The notes under the pieces are model-generated. The model was not told the origin of the DNA and did not search any database. It saw only the letters and a program-made list of their open reading frames with translations. Below are positions 18,317-26,830 of a stretch of DNA of 64,000 nt, piece by piece. The position numbers and the translations under genes are program-made. The DNA lies in contig CBDCGC010000003.1 in assembly GCA_965216585.1 (NCBI GenBank), forward strand, positions 310,001 to 374,000, in the 5' to 3' direction. This DNA comes from CADEER01 sp965216585 (GTDB lineage Bacteria > Desulfobacterota > Binatia > HRBIN30 > CADEER01). The number at the start of each line of letters is the position of its first letter. Position 1 is the first letter of the stretch.

Positions 18317-18625
18317 TCAGAGACGCAGCGTATCCGTCGCTTCGACGTCGATCGTGTGGAAGGTCTGGTAGATTCCCAACACGATGGCGAGACCGATGGC
18401 CGCCTCCGCCGCCGCCAACATGATGACGAAGATGGCGAACATCTGGCCGTCGTAACTCACCGAGGAATAGCGAGAGAACGCGATGTAGTTGAGATTGGCA
18501 GAGTTCAAGATCAGCTCGACGCCCATCAGAATTCCGATGGCGTTGCGCCGCGTCAACACGCAGAACATCCCGGCGAGAAAGACGATCGCCGCGACGACGA
18601 GGAAGTGCGTCAGCCCGATCTCCAT
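18317..18625 (-). CDS. nuoK: NADH-quinone oxidoreductase subunit K
   Basis: 102 residues with three membrane helices, the usual size. GVELILNSANLN contains the glutamate needed for proton movement, and the second acidic residue is in LAAAEAAIGLAIV. A longer upstream frame exists, but the ATG of MEIGLTHF gives the family's normal N terminus and overlaps the nuoJ stop by one base (TGATG), indicating translational coupling. Confidence 0.95.
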   Translation of the reverse strand: MEIGLTHFLVVAAIVFLAGMFCVLTRRNAIGILMGVELILNSANLNYIAFSRYSSVSYDGQMFAIFVIMLAAAEAAIGLAIVLGIYQTFHTIDVEATDTLRL

Positions 18626-19146
18626 CAGCCGCGACTCTCCTTGACCTCTTTGCGCGAGAGCACGACCGCACCGATCAGCGCCGCCAGCAGCACCAACGAG
18701 GCGAGCTCGAAGGGCAGAATGAAGTCTGTCAGAAAGGCATTGCCGATGCCTTCGATCGTCGGCACCGGTTCGGCAACGTCGATGAGATTCCACCGCGCCC
18801 GCGTGATCGCCCGCATCATCGCCGCGCCGATGACGGCGAGGATGACCAGAGCCGGAATGCGACCGAGGGAGCGGTTCGACACGCTGACGTCACCGATGCG
18901 AGTGGTCAGGTTGATGGCGAAGAGCGTCAACACGAGAATGCCGCCAACGTAGACGAAGATCTGCACCACGGCGACGAAATCCGCTGCCAACATGACATAG
19001 AGCCCGGCCATCCCGAGCAAGGTGCCCATCAGGGCGATCGCCGAGTAGAAGATGTTGTTGGCCAGCGCCACGCCGAGCGCCGACACCACCGTCAGCGCCG
19101 CCAACAGGTAGAAAACAACCGGGAAGAACGAAAACTCGTTCGTCAT
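18625..19146 (-). CDS. nuoJ: NADH-quinone oxidoreductase subunit J
   Basis: 173 residues with five membrane helices. AADFVAVVQIFVYVGGILVL contains the third-helix pi-bulge region that is the strongest family mark. NuoJ sits beside the quinone channel and connects quinone reduction to the pumping subunits. The start ATG overlaps the nuoI stop by four bases (ATGA). The last codon overlaps the first base of the nuoK start. Confidence 0.93.
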   Translation of the reverse strand: MTNEFSFFPVVFYLLAALTVVSALGVALANNIFYSAIALMGTLLGMAGLYVMLAADFVAVVQIFVYVGGILVLTLFAINLTTRIGDVSVSNRSLGRIPALVILAVIGAAMMRAITRARWNLIDVAEPVPTIEGIGNAFLTDFILPFELASLVLLAALIGAVVLSRKEVKESRG

Positions 19147-19700
19147 TCCGCCGCCCCCGCACCATCTCCCGCTTCGGCAAACTCGTCCAGATAGCGCATG
19201 CCGCGCTCGAGGATCGGCGCAATCTCGGGATCGTCTTCCACCTTCTTGGGCTTGTAGGCAACCACCGGTTCTTTGACGAAACGCCGCAACATGCTCTCGA
19301 GCGAGTAGTCGGCGCCTTCGAATTCCGGCGTGTGGTGAATCGCTCCCGTCGGGCACGGTTCGCTACACAGTCCGCAGTACATGCACTTGGAAATGTCGAT
19401 GTCGAAACGCGAGAGCATCATCTTCCGCGTCTCTTTGTCCTTCTTCGCGTCGATCACGATGCAATCGATCGGACAGGCGCGCTCGCAGGCGAGACAGCCG
19501 GTGCAGATCTCGAGATCCACCTCGAGGATCCCACGATAGCGATACGGCAGCGTGTCTTGCACGCGCACCGCCATACGGTCCGGGTACTGAATCGTCATCG
19601 GTTTGCGCACGAAGTGCGAGCAGGTCACCGCCATTCCCTCGAACACCGCCTTGGCAGTGTCCGAAATGTTGCGAACGTACGATCTCAGCGCGGCAACCAT
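19143..19700 (-). CDS. nuoI: NADH-quinone oxidoreductase subunit I, 2x[4Fe-4S]
   Basis: 185 residues of the TYKY/NuoI ferredoxin-like subunit. Two complete four-cysteine motifs are seen, CTGCLACERACPIDC and CMYCGLCSEPCPTG, which bind clusters N6a and N6b and pass electrons towards N2 in NuoB. The start ATG of MVAALRSYVRN fits family length; a longer frame upstream overlaps nuoH and is rejected. With no NuoEFG in the operon, this subunit would be the direct entry point for a ferredoxin or other donor. Confidence 0.93.
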   Translation of the reverse strand: MVAALRSYVRNISDTAKAVFEGMAVTCSHFVRKPMTIQYPDRMAVRVQDTLPYRYRGILEVDLEICTGCLACERACPIDCIVIDAKKDKETRKMMLSRFDIDISKCMYCGLCSEPCPTGAIHHTPEFEGADYSLESMLRRFVKEPVVAYKPKKVEDDPEIAPILERGMRYLDEFAEAGDGAGAAE

Positions 19701-19722
19701 CGTCAATTCCCCAACCTCTCCG

Positions 19723-20922
19723 TCACGACAGCGGTGAGAGCACGATCTCCGCACCCGAGCGCCGCAAATGGAAGGCGACCCGGTAGAAGAAATACCCCAG
19801 CAAAGCGAAGCCAAGCGCGGTCATGGCGATCTCCGCGAGGCGGAAACCATCCGGCCAGATCAACACCCACAACGCCGTGCCCATGAAGTTCACGAAGGCG
19901 ATCGGCAACAAGTACTTCCAACAGGTCGTCATCAGTTGGTCGACTCGAATCCGCGGCAAAGTCGCGCGAATCCACATCATGATGATGACGCCGAGATACG
20001 ACTTGAGAAAGAAGGTCAGGAACTGAGCAACGTTGAGGCCGATTCCGCCGTCGGTCACGCCGGCAATGATCGGCACCTGCCAGCCACCGAGGAAGAGAGT
20101 CACCAAGATGGCGCTGATGACGTAGAGGTTTCCCCACTCGACGAGGAAGAAGAAGAGATAGCGCGCGCCGCTGTACTCCGTGACGAAACCGGCGACCAGC
20201 TCGGACTCCGCCTCGGGCAGATCGAATGGCGTTCGGTTCCCCTCGGCCAGCAACGACACGAAGGTCACGAAGAATCCGACGAAGGTGAACGGCGAATGGA
20301 AGATGAACCAATCCCAAGGGCCCCAGCCCTGCTGCTGGATGATGCTCTGCATGCTCAGCGTCCCGGTGATCAGGATCACCGTGAAGATGCTGAGCGCGGC
20401 CGGAATTTCGTAGCTGACGATCTGCGCCGCGGCGCGGATGCCCCCGATCAACGACCACTTGTTGTTCGACGCCCAGCCGGCGATCATGATGCCGACGACG
20501 ACCAACGACGTCATCGCCGTGATGTAGAGAATACCGAGGTTCAAATCGGCGACGATCAACGACGACGAGAACGGCATCGCGACGAAGGCTCCGATGAAGC
20601 CAATGACGACGACGAACGGCGCCAACTTGAACAACTTGGCGTCGGCGGCGTAGGGGATCGCTTCCTCTTTCATCAGAAGCTTGATGCCATCCGCCAGCCA
20701 CTGCAGAATTCCCTGCGGGCCGACCCGGTTGGGCCCGACGCGCGATTGGATGCGCGCCCAGACACGGCGCTCGAGAAAGGTCGTCACACCGGCGACGTTG
20801 AGAACGAAACCAAAGACCACCAGCGCGCCGGCCGCGAGCATGCCGATCAAGTAGGCGACGTCGCGCGGAAGACCGCCGAACGTGCCGTCGGCGATCAACG
20901 CATCGAGGAATGATTGCAGCAT
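19723..20922 (-). CDS. nuoH: NADH-quinone oxidoreductase subunit H
   Basis: 399 residues, eight or more membrane helices. ERRVWARIQSRVGPNRVGPQ is the diagnostic first loop, and AEGNRTPFDLPEAESELVAG the acidic loop that forms the quinone chamber together with NuoB and NuoD. The start ATG (MLQSFLDALIADG) follows GAGAGAG. The frame is open further upstream, but that part reads as noise opposite nuoD. The length is slightly above the E. coli protein because of a longer middle loop. Confidence 0.95.
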   Translation of the reverse strand: MLQSFLDALIADGTFGGLPRDVAYLIGMLAAGALVVFGFVLNVAGVTTFLERRVWARIQSRVGPNRVGPQGILQWLADGIKLLMKEEAIPYAADAKLFKLAPFVVVIGFIGAFVAMPFSSSLIVADLNLGILYITAMTSLVVVGIMIAGWASNNKWSLIGGIRAAAQIVSYEIPAALSIFTVILITGTLSMQSIIQQQGWGPWDWFIFHSPFTFVGFFVTFVSLLAEGNRTPFDLPEAESELVAGFVTEYSGARYLFFFLVEWGNLYVISAILVTLFLGGWQVPIIAGVTDGGIGLNVAQFLTFFLKSYLGVIIMMWIRATLPRIRVDQLMTTCWKYLLPIAFVNFMGTALWVLIWPDGFRLAEIAMTALGFALLGYFFYRVAFHLRRSGAEIVLSPLS

Positions 20923-20948
20923 CTCTCTCGTCCAACCCCGTCCGCGAC

Positions 20949-22103
20949 TCAGCGGTCGACCTCGGGCGCGACGATATCCAGGCTGGCAATCACCGTCACC
21001 AAATCGGCCAGCATCAATCCCGCGCTCAGATGTTCGATGATGGCCATCGCCGAAAACGAACCCGTCCGCACCTTGCATCGATACGGATAGTCCGTGCCGT
21101 CGCTCACCGCGTACCACCCCATGTCGCCGCGCGCACTTTCGACGCGAACGTAGGCGTCGCCTGCGGGCGGTTTGAGCTTGCGCGGCACCTTGGCGACGAC
21201 AGGTCCATCGGGAATTTGCGCGAAGCACTGGCGCAAAATCTTGATGCTCTCGCGGATCTCCAAAACGCGGACGATGTAGCGATCGAACGAGTCACCGACC
21301 TCGCCGGCCATGCCGGTTCCCACCGGCACGTCGAACTCGAGCTCCGGGTAGACCGAATACGGCTCGTCGCGGCGAACGTCGTAGCGAACGCCGGAGGCGC
21401 GCAGGTTGGGCCCCACCAGGTTGTAGTCGATCGCCTCCTTGGCCGGGATCGTGGCAACCTTTGCGCAACGGCCGCGAAAGAGCGTGTTCTCCGTCACCAA
21501 ATCGGTGTGCTCGTCCAGCATCGGCTCCAACTGCGCCAGAAAGGCGAGAACCTTCTCCTCGTAGCCGGGCGGTAGATCCCAGGCGACGCCACCGATGCGC
21601 ATGTAGTTGTACGTCAGACGCGCGCCACAAAGCTCTTCGAGCAGGTCGTTGATCTTCTCGCGCTCGCGGAAGGCGTGGAAGAACGGCGTGATGGCGCCGA
21701 TGTCGAGGATCATCGTGCCCACCGACAGCAGGTGGGAGGAAATCCGGTTGAGCTCGGCGGCGATGATCCGGCAGTACTCGCCGCGCTTCGGCACCTCGAT
21801 GTCGGCGAGCTTCTCCGTCACCATGCCCCACCCCTGGTTGCAAAACATCGCCGCGACGTAGTCGACGCGATCCGTGTAGGGCATGAAACCGTGGTATCCG
21901 ACCTTCTCGGAAATCTTCTCGATCGAGCGGTGCAGATAGCCGACGTCGGGAATGGCGCGACGCATGATCTCGCCGTCCGCCTTGACGACGAAACGCAACA
22001 CACCGTGCGTCGACGGATGTTGCGGCCCCATGTTCAGGGTCATCTCTTCCGTCTCGAGGCCCACACCTCGATCGACCTCGACTTCGAATCCCGCCAGACT
22101 CAT
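20949..22103 (-). CDS. nuoD: NADH-quinone oxidoreductase subunit D
   Basis: 384 residues, the 49-kDa hydrogenase-like subunit that holds the quinone head. GPQHPSTHG at 26-34 carries the quinone-binding histidine, and HGFMPYTDRVDY (about 72-82) the tyrosine. The C terminus ends SLDIVAPEVDR, typical of the family. It is a separate gene, not fused to nuoC as in E. coli, and begins four bases after the nuoC stop. Confidence 0.95.
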   Translation of the reverse strand: MSLAGFEVEVDRGVGLETEEMTLNMGPQHPSTHGVLRFVVKADGEIMRRAIPDVGYLHRSIEKISEKVGYHGFMPYTDRVDYVAAMFCNQGWGMVTEKLADIEVPKRGEYCRIIAAELNRISSHLLSVGTMILDIGAITPFFHAFREREKINDLLEELCGARLTYNYMRIGGVAWDLPPGYEEKVLAFLAQLEPMLDEHTDLVTENTLFRGRCAKVATIPAKEAIDYNLVGPNLRASGVRYDVRRDEPYSVYPELEFDVPVGTGMAGEVGDSFDRYIVRVLEIRESIKILRQCFAQIPDGPVVAKVPRKLKPPAGDAYVRVESARGDMGWYAVSDGTDYPYRCKVRTGSFSAMAIIEHLSAGLMLADLVTVIASLDIVAPEVDR

Positions 22104-22107
22104 CGAT

Positions 22108-22602
22108 TCACCGCAGCAGACTTTCCCGCGTCGTCGCGATGCCGTGGTACTCCTCGGGTTCGACGAAATCCTTGCGCAAGGGATGGCCGATCCAGTCCTC
22201 CGGCATCAGCAGTCGGCGCAAGTCGGAATGCCCCTCGAAAACGACACCGAGCAGATCGTAGATCTCGCGCTCGAGCCAATTCGCCGCCTTCCAGACGTTT
22301 TCGACGGTGCTCACCACCGGCTCGTCGCGCGGCACGCGCACCTTGAGAATCGCCCAGTGGCGGTGCTCGTAGGAGTAGAGGTGATAGACCAGCTCGATGA
22401 CGCCGTCGGCCCGGTAGTCGACTCCGCTCAGATTGCTCAGCGAGTCGAAACGCAGGTCTTCGTCGTCGCGCAGGTACAGACACGTGTCGGTCAACTGCGC
22501 CGCATCGACGACCGCGAACGGATCCTTGACCGAGTCGTCCACGTCGGCGAGAGCGGCGCCCATCTTGGTGCGCAACCGGGAGTGGATCTCCGAAGAATCC
22601 AT
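22108..22602 (-). CDS. nuoC: NADH-quinone oxidoreductase subunit C
   Basis: 164 residues of the 30-kDa subunit. LSNLSGVDYRADG and the signature EREIYDLLGVVFEGHSDLRR are clear, followed by the HPLRKDF ending. It is a structural part of the peripheral arm that joins NuoD and NuoB. It starts 21 bases after nuoB and ends four bases before nuoD. Confidence 0.94.
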   Translation of the reverse strand: MDSSEIHSRLRTKMGAALADVDDSVKDPFAVVDAAQLTDTCLYLRDDEDLRFDSLSNLSGVDYRADGVIELVYHLYSYEHRHWAILKVRVPRDEPVVSTVENVWKAANWLEREIYDLLGVVFEGHSDLRRLLMPEDWIGHPLRKDFVEPEEYHGIATTRESLLR

Positions 22603-22623
22603 GAATTCCGCAGGCTCCTTCGC

Positions 22624-23118
22624 TCAGGCGTTGGCCGCCGAGCGCCGCACCAACCACGTCTCCGTCATCATCTTTTCCTGCAGCTTCAAGATACCTTCCG
22701 TCAACGCCTCCGGCCGCGGCGGACAGCCGGGTACGTAAACGTCGACCGGGACGACCTTGTCGACGCCGTCGCACACCGAATACGCCAACTGAAACAATCC
22801 ACCGCAACTGGCACAGGCGCCCATGGATATGACGTAGCGCGGTTCCGGCATCTGCTCGTACAGCACTTTCGTGCGCAGCGCCATTTTCAAGGTCAACGTT
22901 CCAGCCACCACCATCAGATCGGATTGTCGCGGTGATGCGCGCGGCGCCGCGCCGAAGCGATCGACGTCGGAACGCGGACCCTGCGTTTGCATCAGCTCGA
23001 TGGCGCAGCAAGCGAGACCGAAGAGCATCCACCACACCGACGACTTGCGCGTCCAGTTGAGAAACTGGTCGGCGGTCGTCGTCACGACCCCCTGAGAGAA
23101 CGAGTTGACAAGCGACAT
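22624..23118 (-). CDS. nuoB: NADH-quinone oxidoreductase subunit B
   Basis: 164 residues of the PSST/NuoB subunit that carries cluster N2, the last electron donor to quinone. All four ligands are present: the tandem cysteines 37 and 38 in GLACCAIEL, Cys102 in SMGACASCGG and Cys132 in VPGCPPRPE. It starts 28 bases after nuoA. The length is normal. Confidence 0.95.
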   Translation of the reverse strand: MSLVNSFSQGVVTTTADQFLNWTRKSSVWWMLFGLACCAIELMQTQGPRSDVDRFGAAPRASPRQSDLMVVAGTLTLKMALRTKVLYEQMPEPRYVISMGACASCGGLFQLAYSVCDGVDKVVPVDVYVPGCPPRPEALTEGILKLQEKMMTETWLVRRSAANA

Positions 23119-23146
23119 TCTCTAATTTCCCCTCACCGCGCCGCCC

Positions 23147-23575
23147 TCAGGCAGCCTCGCGCACGTCTTCGTCTTCGTCATCGGCGTCCGATGAAGCTAC
23201 CCGCTTCACCCACTCGAGATCGCCCTTGGCCCACACGTAGACCAGCCCGAGAAAGAGAATGACCAGGAAGATCGCGATCTCGGTGTAGGCATACAAGCCG
23301 GCGCCGCGCTCCACCCAGTCGCGAAAGACCACCGTCACCGGTGCGATGAAGGCGACCTCGACGTCGAAGATGACGAACACCAACGCGACGAGATAAAATC
23401 TAATGTTGAAGTTGATCCAGGCGCCACCGGTCGGAGGCTCTCCGCACTCGTAGGTCGACATCTTGCCGGGCTCCGGATTGTGCGGTCGCAACAGCCAGCT
23501 CAGACCGGTCATCAGGAAGACCAGCGCCATGGCGAGCGCCACGAAAATCAAGACGTTGGCGAAGTCAAAAAACAT
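23147..23575 (-). CDS. nuoA: NADH-quinone oxidoreductase subunit A
   Basis: 142 residues with three membrane helices. MSTYECGEPPTGGAWINFNI holds the conserved loop with its cysteine, and FVIFDVEVAFIAP the second-helix acidic motif. It is the first gene of the operon. The ATG of MFFDFANV is chosen because it matches the family N terminus and has GGGGAGGT eleven bases upstream. The C terminus is longer than usual and very acidic (SSDADDEDEDVREAA). Confidence 0.93.
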   Translation of the reverse strand: MFFDFANVLIFVALAMALVFLMTGLSWLLRPHNPEPGKMSTYECGEPPTGGAWINFNIRFYLVALVFVIFDVEVAFIAPVTVVFRDWVERGAGLYAYTEIAIFLVILFLGLVYVWAKGDLEWVKRVASSDADDEDEDVREAA

Positions 23576-23606
23576 GAAAAGTGCAGACCTCCCCCCTTCT
23601 GACGGC

Positions 23607-23635
23607 TCGCTAACACAGGGGGTATGGGGAGTCAA
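23607..23635 (-). promoter_or_regulatory. Promoter of the nuo operon
   Basis: On the minus strand TTGACT and TAGCGA are 17 bases apart, 32 bases before the nuoA start codon and upstream of its ribosome site. The -35 is near consensus. The -10 keeps only the leading TA, but the same TAGC-type -10 recurs at two other promoters in the window. Confidence 0.5.
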
Positions 23636-23768
23636 ACCTACCCTTTTTCAAAGGTTTGCGGTGCCGGCACCACTCCTCCCACAGATCGCCGGCCGGTCCG
23701 AAGCGCTCATCAGTCGAATTAGCAATACTTCTCTCTTCACATGGTAAACCATCGTATTTTCTGATCTT

Positions 23769-24593
23769 TCAGGTGCCGCCATCCATCCGTCCACGCCTGC
23801 CTTCGAGCACGGCGCGGCTGCGACCGTCGAGCGGCAGAATGTTGAGAGTGCCCGTGATGTCATTCAGCGAAACGTAGATCTCGGTTCCGTAGGCCTGGGT
23901 CAGGTTCGCATAGGTCATCACGTCTGCCGGCGCGCCGCGGCGAAAGACGCGTCCCGCCGCCAGCAAGACGACGTCTTCGCAATACAGCGCCGCCAGGTTG
24001 AGGTCGTGCAGCACCGAGACGATGGTGACTCCCTCTGCCTGCACCTGGCGCAGGAGATCGTAGATCTCGACCTGGTGGCGGATGTCGAGGAAGGCGGTCG
24101 GCTCGTCGAGCAAGAGTACCTGCGGCTGCTGTGCCAAGGCGCGGGCGAGCGCAACCCGCTGTCGCTCACCGCCACTCAGCTCGGTCACGGCACGACCGGC
24201 CAAGTCTTCCGTGCCGGTCTGGCGCATCGCCGCCAGCGCGATCTCGACGTCATTGCGCTCTTCGAACGAAAAACCGCGCAGGTGCGGGGTGCGACCGAAC
24301 AACACCATCTCCAGTGCCGAGTAGGGAAACGGCATGACGGTTTCCTGCGGCACCACCGCGATGCGCCGGCCGACCTCGCGGCGCACCATCGCGGTGATGT
24401 CGCCACCGGCGAAGCGAACACGCCCCGACCACGGCACCAACACGCCGCTCATCAACTTGATGAGCGTCGACTTGCCCGAGCCGTTGGGCCCGATGATGCC
24501 GGTGAATCCGCCGCGCCGGACTTCGAAGGAGACGTCCGACACCACGGCGTCGCGCCGGTAGCCATAGGTTACGTCGTCGACACTGATCGACAT
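23769..24593 (-). CDS. btuD: Cobalamin/iron-siderophore-type ABC transporter ATP-binding protein
   Basis: 274 residues with a complete ABC ATPase set: Walker A GPNGSGKST at 35-43, signature LSGGE at 139-143, Walker B LLLDEP with D163/E164, and the switch histidine at 196 (LHDLNL). Sequence type and length match the BtuD/FecE/FhuC group. It powers import of cobalamin through BtuC. Start: the ATG of MSISVDDVTYGY, four bases after the btuC stop, is preferred to a longer frame. It is the third gene of btuF-btuC-btuD; the vitamin assignment rests on the cobalamin riboswitch and btuB next door. Confidence 0.85.
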   Translation of the reverse strand: MSISVDDVTYGYRRDAVVSDVSFEVRRGGFTGIIGPNGSGKSTLIKLMSGVLVPWSGRVRFAGGDITAMVRREVGRRIAVVPQETVMPFPYSALEMVLFGRTPHLRGFSFEERNDVEIALAAMRQTGTEDLAGRAVTELSGGERQRVALARALAQQPQVLLLDEPTAFLDIRHQVEIYDLLRQVQAEGVTIVSVLHDLNLAALYCEDVVLLAAGRVFRRGAPADVMTYANLTQAYGTEIYVSLNDITGTLNILPLDGRSRAVLEGRRGRMDGGT

Positions 24594-24597
24594 CGGC

Positions 24598-25647
24598 CTA
24601 GTCGCGAACCTCGAACCCCGCTCCTTGACGGCGCAGGAGATAGACGAAGAAGGGGCCGCCACAGAGAGCCGTAACGACACCCACCGGTACTTCGGACGAC
24701 GAGGAGATCGAGCGCGCCAGTGTGTCCGCCGCACTCAGGAAGATACCCCCCATCAACGCCGACGCCGGCAACAGCAAGCGGTAGTCGGGGCCAAAGAGCA
24801 GGCGCGTCACATGCGGGACGATCAGGCCGACGAATCCGATCATGCCACTGACGGCGACGGCGGCACCGACGAGCAAGGAGGAAACGACGAAGCAGAGCCG
24901 GCGCACGGCACCGACGTCGACCCCGAGCTGACTCGCGCTGTCTTCGCCGAGACTGAGGGCGTTGAGCGCCCGCGTCTGCCACAGCAGCAGCGCACCACCG
25001 ACGACGACGTAGGCGAAGCTCGCCGCCACCAGGGAGTAGCTCGTCGTCGCCAGGCTGCCCATCAACCAGAACAGAATGCCGTGCGTCTGGAAGAGATCGG
25101 CCATGGCGTTGACCGCCATGATCAATGCACCGGTAAAGGCGTTGCAGACAACGCCGGCGAGCAGGAAGGTGTACGGCTGCAGGCGGCCGTGCACCGTCCC
25201 CAAGCGGTAGACCACGAGCATGGCGATCAGCGCACCCGCAAAGGCGCCGAGCGGTGTCAGCAAGAGCGCCGGCAGGCCGCTGTTGGTCGCCGCGAAGAGC
25301 GTCAGCACGCCGCCGAAGGCGGCACCGCCCGAAACTCCGAGAATGTGCGGTTCGGCCAGGGGGTTGCGCAGCAGCGCCTGCAAGACCGCGCCGGCCATGG
25401 CCAATGCCGCGCCGACCGAAACGGCGAGGAGCACGCGCGGAATGCGCGTGCGAAAGAGAATCGTCGCATCCACATCCGCATCGACACCGCTGATCAAGGC
25501 GGCCACGAGATCAATGCGCGTCGGGCCAATCGATGCACAGACGAGGACGCAGGCGATCAGCAACGACGACAAGCCGACCACGATTGCGGCGAAGCGAGCG
25601 CGCGTCAGGCGCGACTTTCCCGCGAGAGCACCCGGGCGATCAGCCAT
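24598..25647 (-). CDS. btuC: Cobalamin-type ABC transporter permease
   Basis: 349 residues with about ten membrane helices of the FecCD/BtuC family. RIPRVLLAVSVGAALAMAGA, LAEPHILGVSGGAAFG and GMIGFVGLIVPHVTRLLFGP are the recognisable segments; the last forms the coupling region that contacts BtuD. Start: ATG of MADRPGALAGK, chosen since the hydrophobic segments begin soon after it and the upstream frame overlaps btuF. It lies 17 bases after btuF. Iron-siderophore permeases look alike, so the substrate rests on context. Confidence 0.85.
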   Translation of the reverse strand: MADRPGALAGKSRLTRARFAAIVVGLSSLLIACVLVCASIGPTRIDLVAALISGVDADVDATILFRTRIPRVLLAVSVGAALAMAGAVLQALLRNPLAEPHILGVSGGAAFGGVLTLFAATNSGLPALLLTPLGAFAGALIAMLVVYRLGTVHGRLQPYTFLLAGVVCNAFTGALIMAVNAMADLFQTHGILFWLMGSLATTSYSLVAASFAYVVVGGALLLWQTRALNALSLGEDSASQLGVDVGAVRRLCFVVSSLLVGAAVAVSGMIGFVGLIVPHVTRLLFGPDYRLLLPASALMGGIFLSAADTLARSISSSSEVPVGVVTALCGGPFFVYLLRRQGAGFEVRD

Positions 25648-25664
25648 GCACCGTCTCGGCCGCT

Positions 25665-26597
25665 CTAGCGTTCGGCAAACACTTCCGGATGAATGAAACG
25701 AGCCACCGCGGCGAGAGTTTGCGCCACCCGCGGGCCCGGTCGCAGCAGATCGTAGCGGTCGGCGCCGACGATCCGCCCGTCGCGCACGGCCGGAATCGAT
25801 GCGTAGGGGCGCCAGAAAGGGAGACTTTGGCCGGCACCCTGCGCCGCCGTCATGCCGGTGTCGATGATCACCTGCGGCCGGCGAGTGATCACCAGCTCCA
25901 TGCTCAGATGTGGCCAAGCTTCGCCAGACTCCGCCGCGACGTTCACTCCGCCAGCCATTTCGATGAGCTCCGACTGATAGGTCCCGGGACCGGCGGCGAT
26001 CAATGGACGCCGGCCGACCACCATCAAGACGCGCCGCTTCTCGACGTTCGACAACGCGCCGAGGACGTCGCTCATGTCGGCGCGAATCCGCGCCACCAGC
26101 TCCGTGCCCTTGTCGGTAACGCCCAGCGCAGCGGCGACGATCTCGATCGTTTCGAGGATCTCGTCGACACTGTTGGGATTGACCACACGCACGCGAACAC
26201 CAAAGCGCTGCAACGCCTCCACCGAGGCGCGGTTCTCCGGACTCGGCACCGCCAGGACGAGGTCGGGCTTCTTCTTCAGAATCACTTCGATGTTCGGCCG
26301 CAGAAACGTGCCCACCCGATCAATCCTCTGAGCCGCCGCCGGGAAATCACAGTGAGACGAAACACCGACCAGACGATCGCCCTGCCCGAGTGCGAAGACG
26401 ATCTCGGTAACCGATGGCGCCAGGGAAACGACTTTCTCGACTGCGCCGTGCACACGCACCGCCGACGACACCGCGAGCATCGCGGCGACCAGCGCGAGAA
26501 GTGAGCGGCGCACGCGCGCTGCGGGCACCACGGCAATCGCGATCGCAGCATCCGGCGCGCGAGCACCCGCGCCGACGTCGATCGCCCTCGTTTTCAT
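25665..26597 (-). CDS. btuF: Periplasmic cobalamin-binding protein
   Basis: 310 residues: a basic start and hydrophobic signal segment (SLLALVAAMLAVSSAVRVHGA), then the two-lobed helical-backbone binding fold. VVSLAPSVTEIVFALGQGDRLVGVS is the canonical BtuF opening (only the first part is diagnostic), followed by KKKPDLVLA and PRRPQVIIDTG-like segments. It delivers vitamin B12 from the periplasm to BtuC. The ATG of MKTRAID follows AAGGTGAGG and is preferred to an in-frame codon 30 bases upstream. Its start region overlaps the outward-facing promoter of the riboswitch-btuB unit. Confidence 0.85.
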   Translation of the reverse strand: MKTRAIDVGAGARAPDAAIAIAVVPAARVRRSLLALVAAMLAVSSAVRVHGAVEKVVSLAPSVTEIVFALGQGDRLVGVSSHCDFPAAAQRIDRVGTFLRPNIEVILKKKPDLVLAVPSPENRASVEALQRFGVRVRVVNPNSVDEILETIEIVAAALGVTDKGTELVARIRADMSDVLGALSNVEKRRVLMVVGRRPLIAAGPGTYQSELIEMAGGVNVAAESGEAWPHLSMELVITRRPQVIIDTGMTAAQGAGQSLPFWRPYASIPAVRDGRIVGADRYDLLRPGPRVAQTLAAVARFIHPEVFAER

Positions 26598-26607
26598 CGA
26601 CCTCACC

Positions 26608-26637
26608 TTGACTGTTCTCCGATCCAAGTGCTAGCAG
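26608..26637 (+). promoter_or_regulatory. Promoter of the cobalamin riboswitch-btuB transcript
   Basis: TTGACT is followed after 18 bases by TAGCAG, with TGC directly before it as an extended -10. Transcription would start just before the riboswitch aptamer. It overlaps the region immediately upstream of btuF, so the divergent genes share this intergenic control region. Confidence 0.5.
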
Positions 26638-26639
26638 TC

Positions 26640-26790
26640 GATGCACATAGTCGTTGTGCGTAGGGAAGTCGGTTGAACTCCGACACGGCCCCCGCCACTG
26701 TAACCGGCACGAACGCGGCATCGAGCCACTGTCCCGCGGGATGGGAAGGCGTCGCAAGTAGGGAACCGGGAGTCAGGAAACCTGACACAG
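26640..26790 (+). ncRNA. Cobalamin riboswitch
   Basis: The conserved blocks of the AdoCbl/cobalamin aptamer are all present in order: GGGAAGTCGGTTGAACTCCG, then GCCCCCGCCACTGTAACC (the B12-box-like core and receptor), GCCACTG, GATGGGAAGG, and finally GAGTCAGGAAACCTGAC. The expression platform follows: GGAGTCCTCC, self-complementary, lies just before the GGGGACGGG ribosome-binding region of btuB. B12 binding would therefore mask translation start or promote termination. It controls btuB and the following beta-propeller gene on the same strand; btuFCD on the other strand is not downstream of it. Confidence 0.93.
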
Positions 26791-26830
26791 CGACAGGTTT
26801 GGAGTCCTCCGGGGTGTGGGGACGGGAATC

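Noticed and set aside
16697..18952. Long plus-strand frame across nuoL
   Set aside because: Shadow of nuoL; the minus-strand protein is an unmistakable complex I subunit.
20922..20950. nuoE, nuoF and nuoG between nuoD and nuoH
   Set aside because: Only 26 bases separate these genes, so the NADH module is truly absent from this operon.
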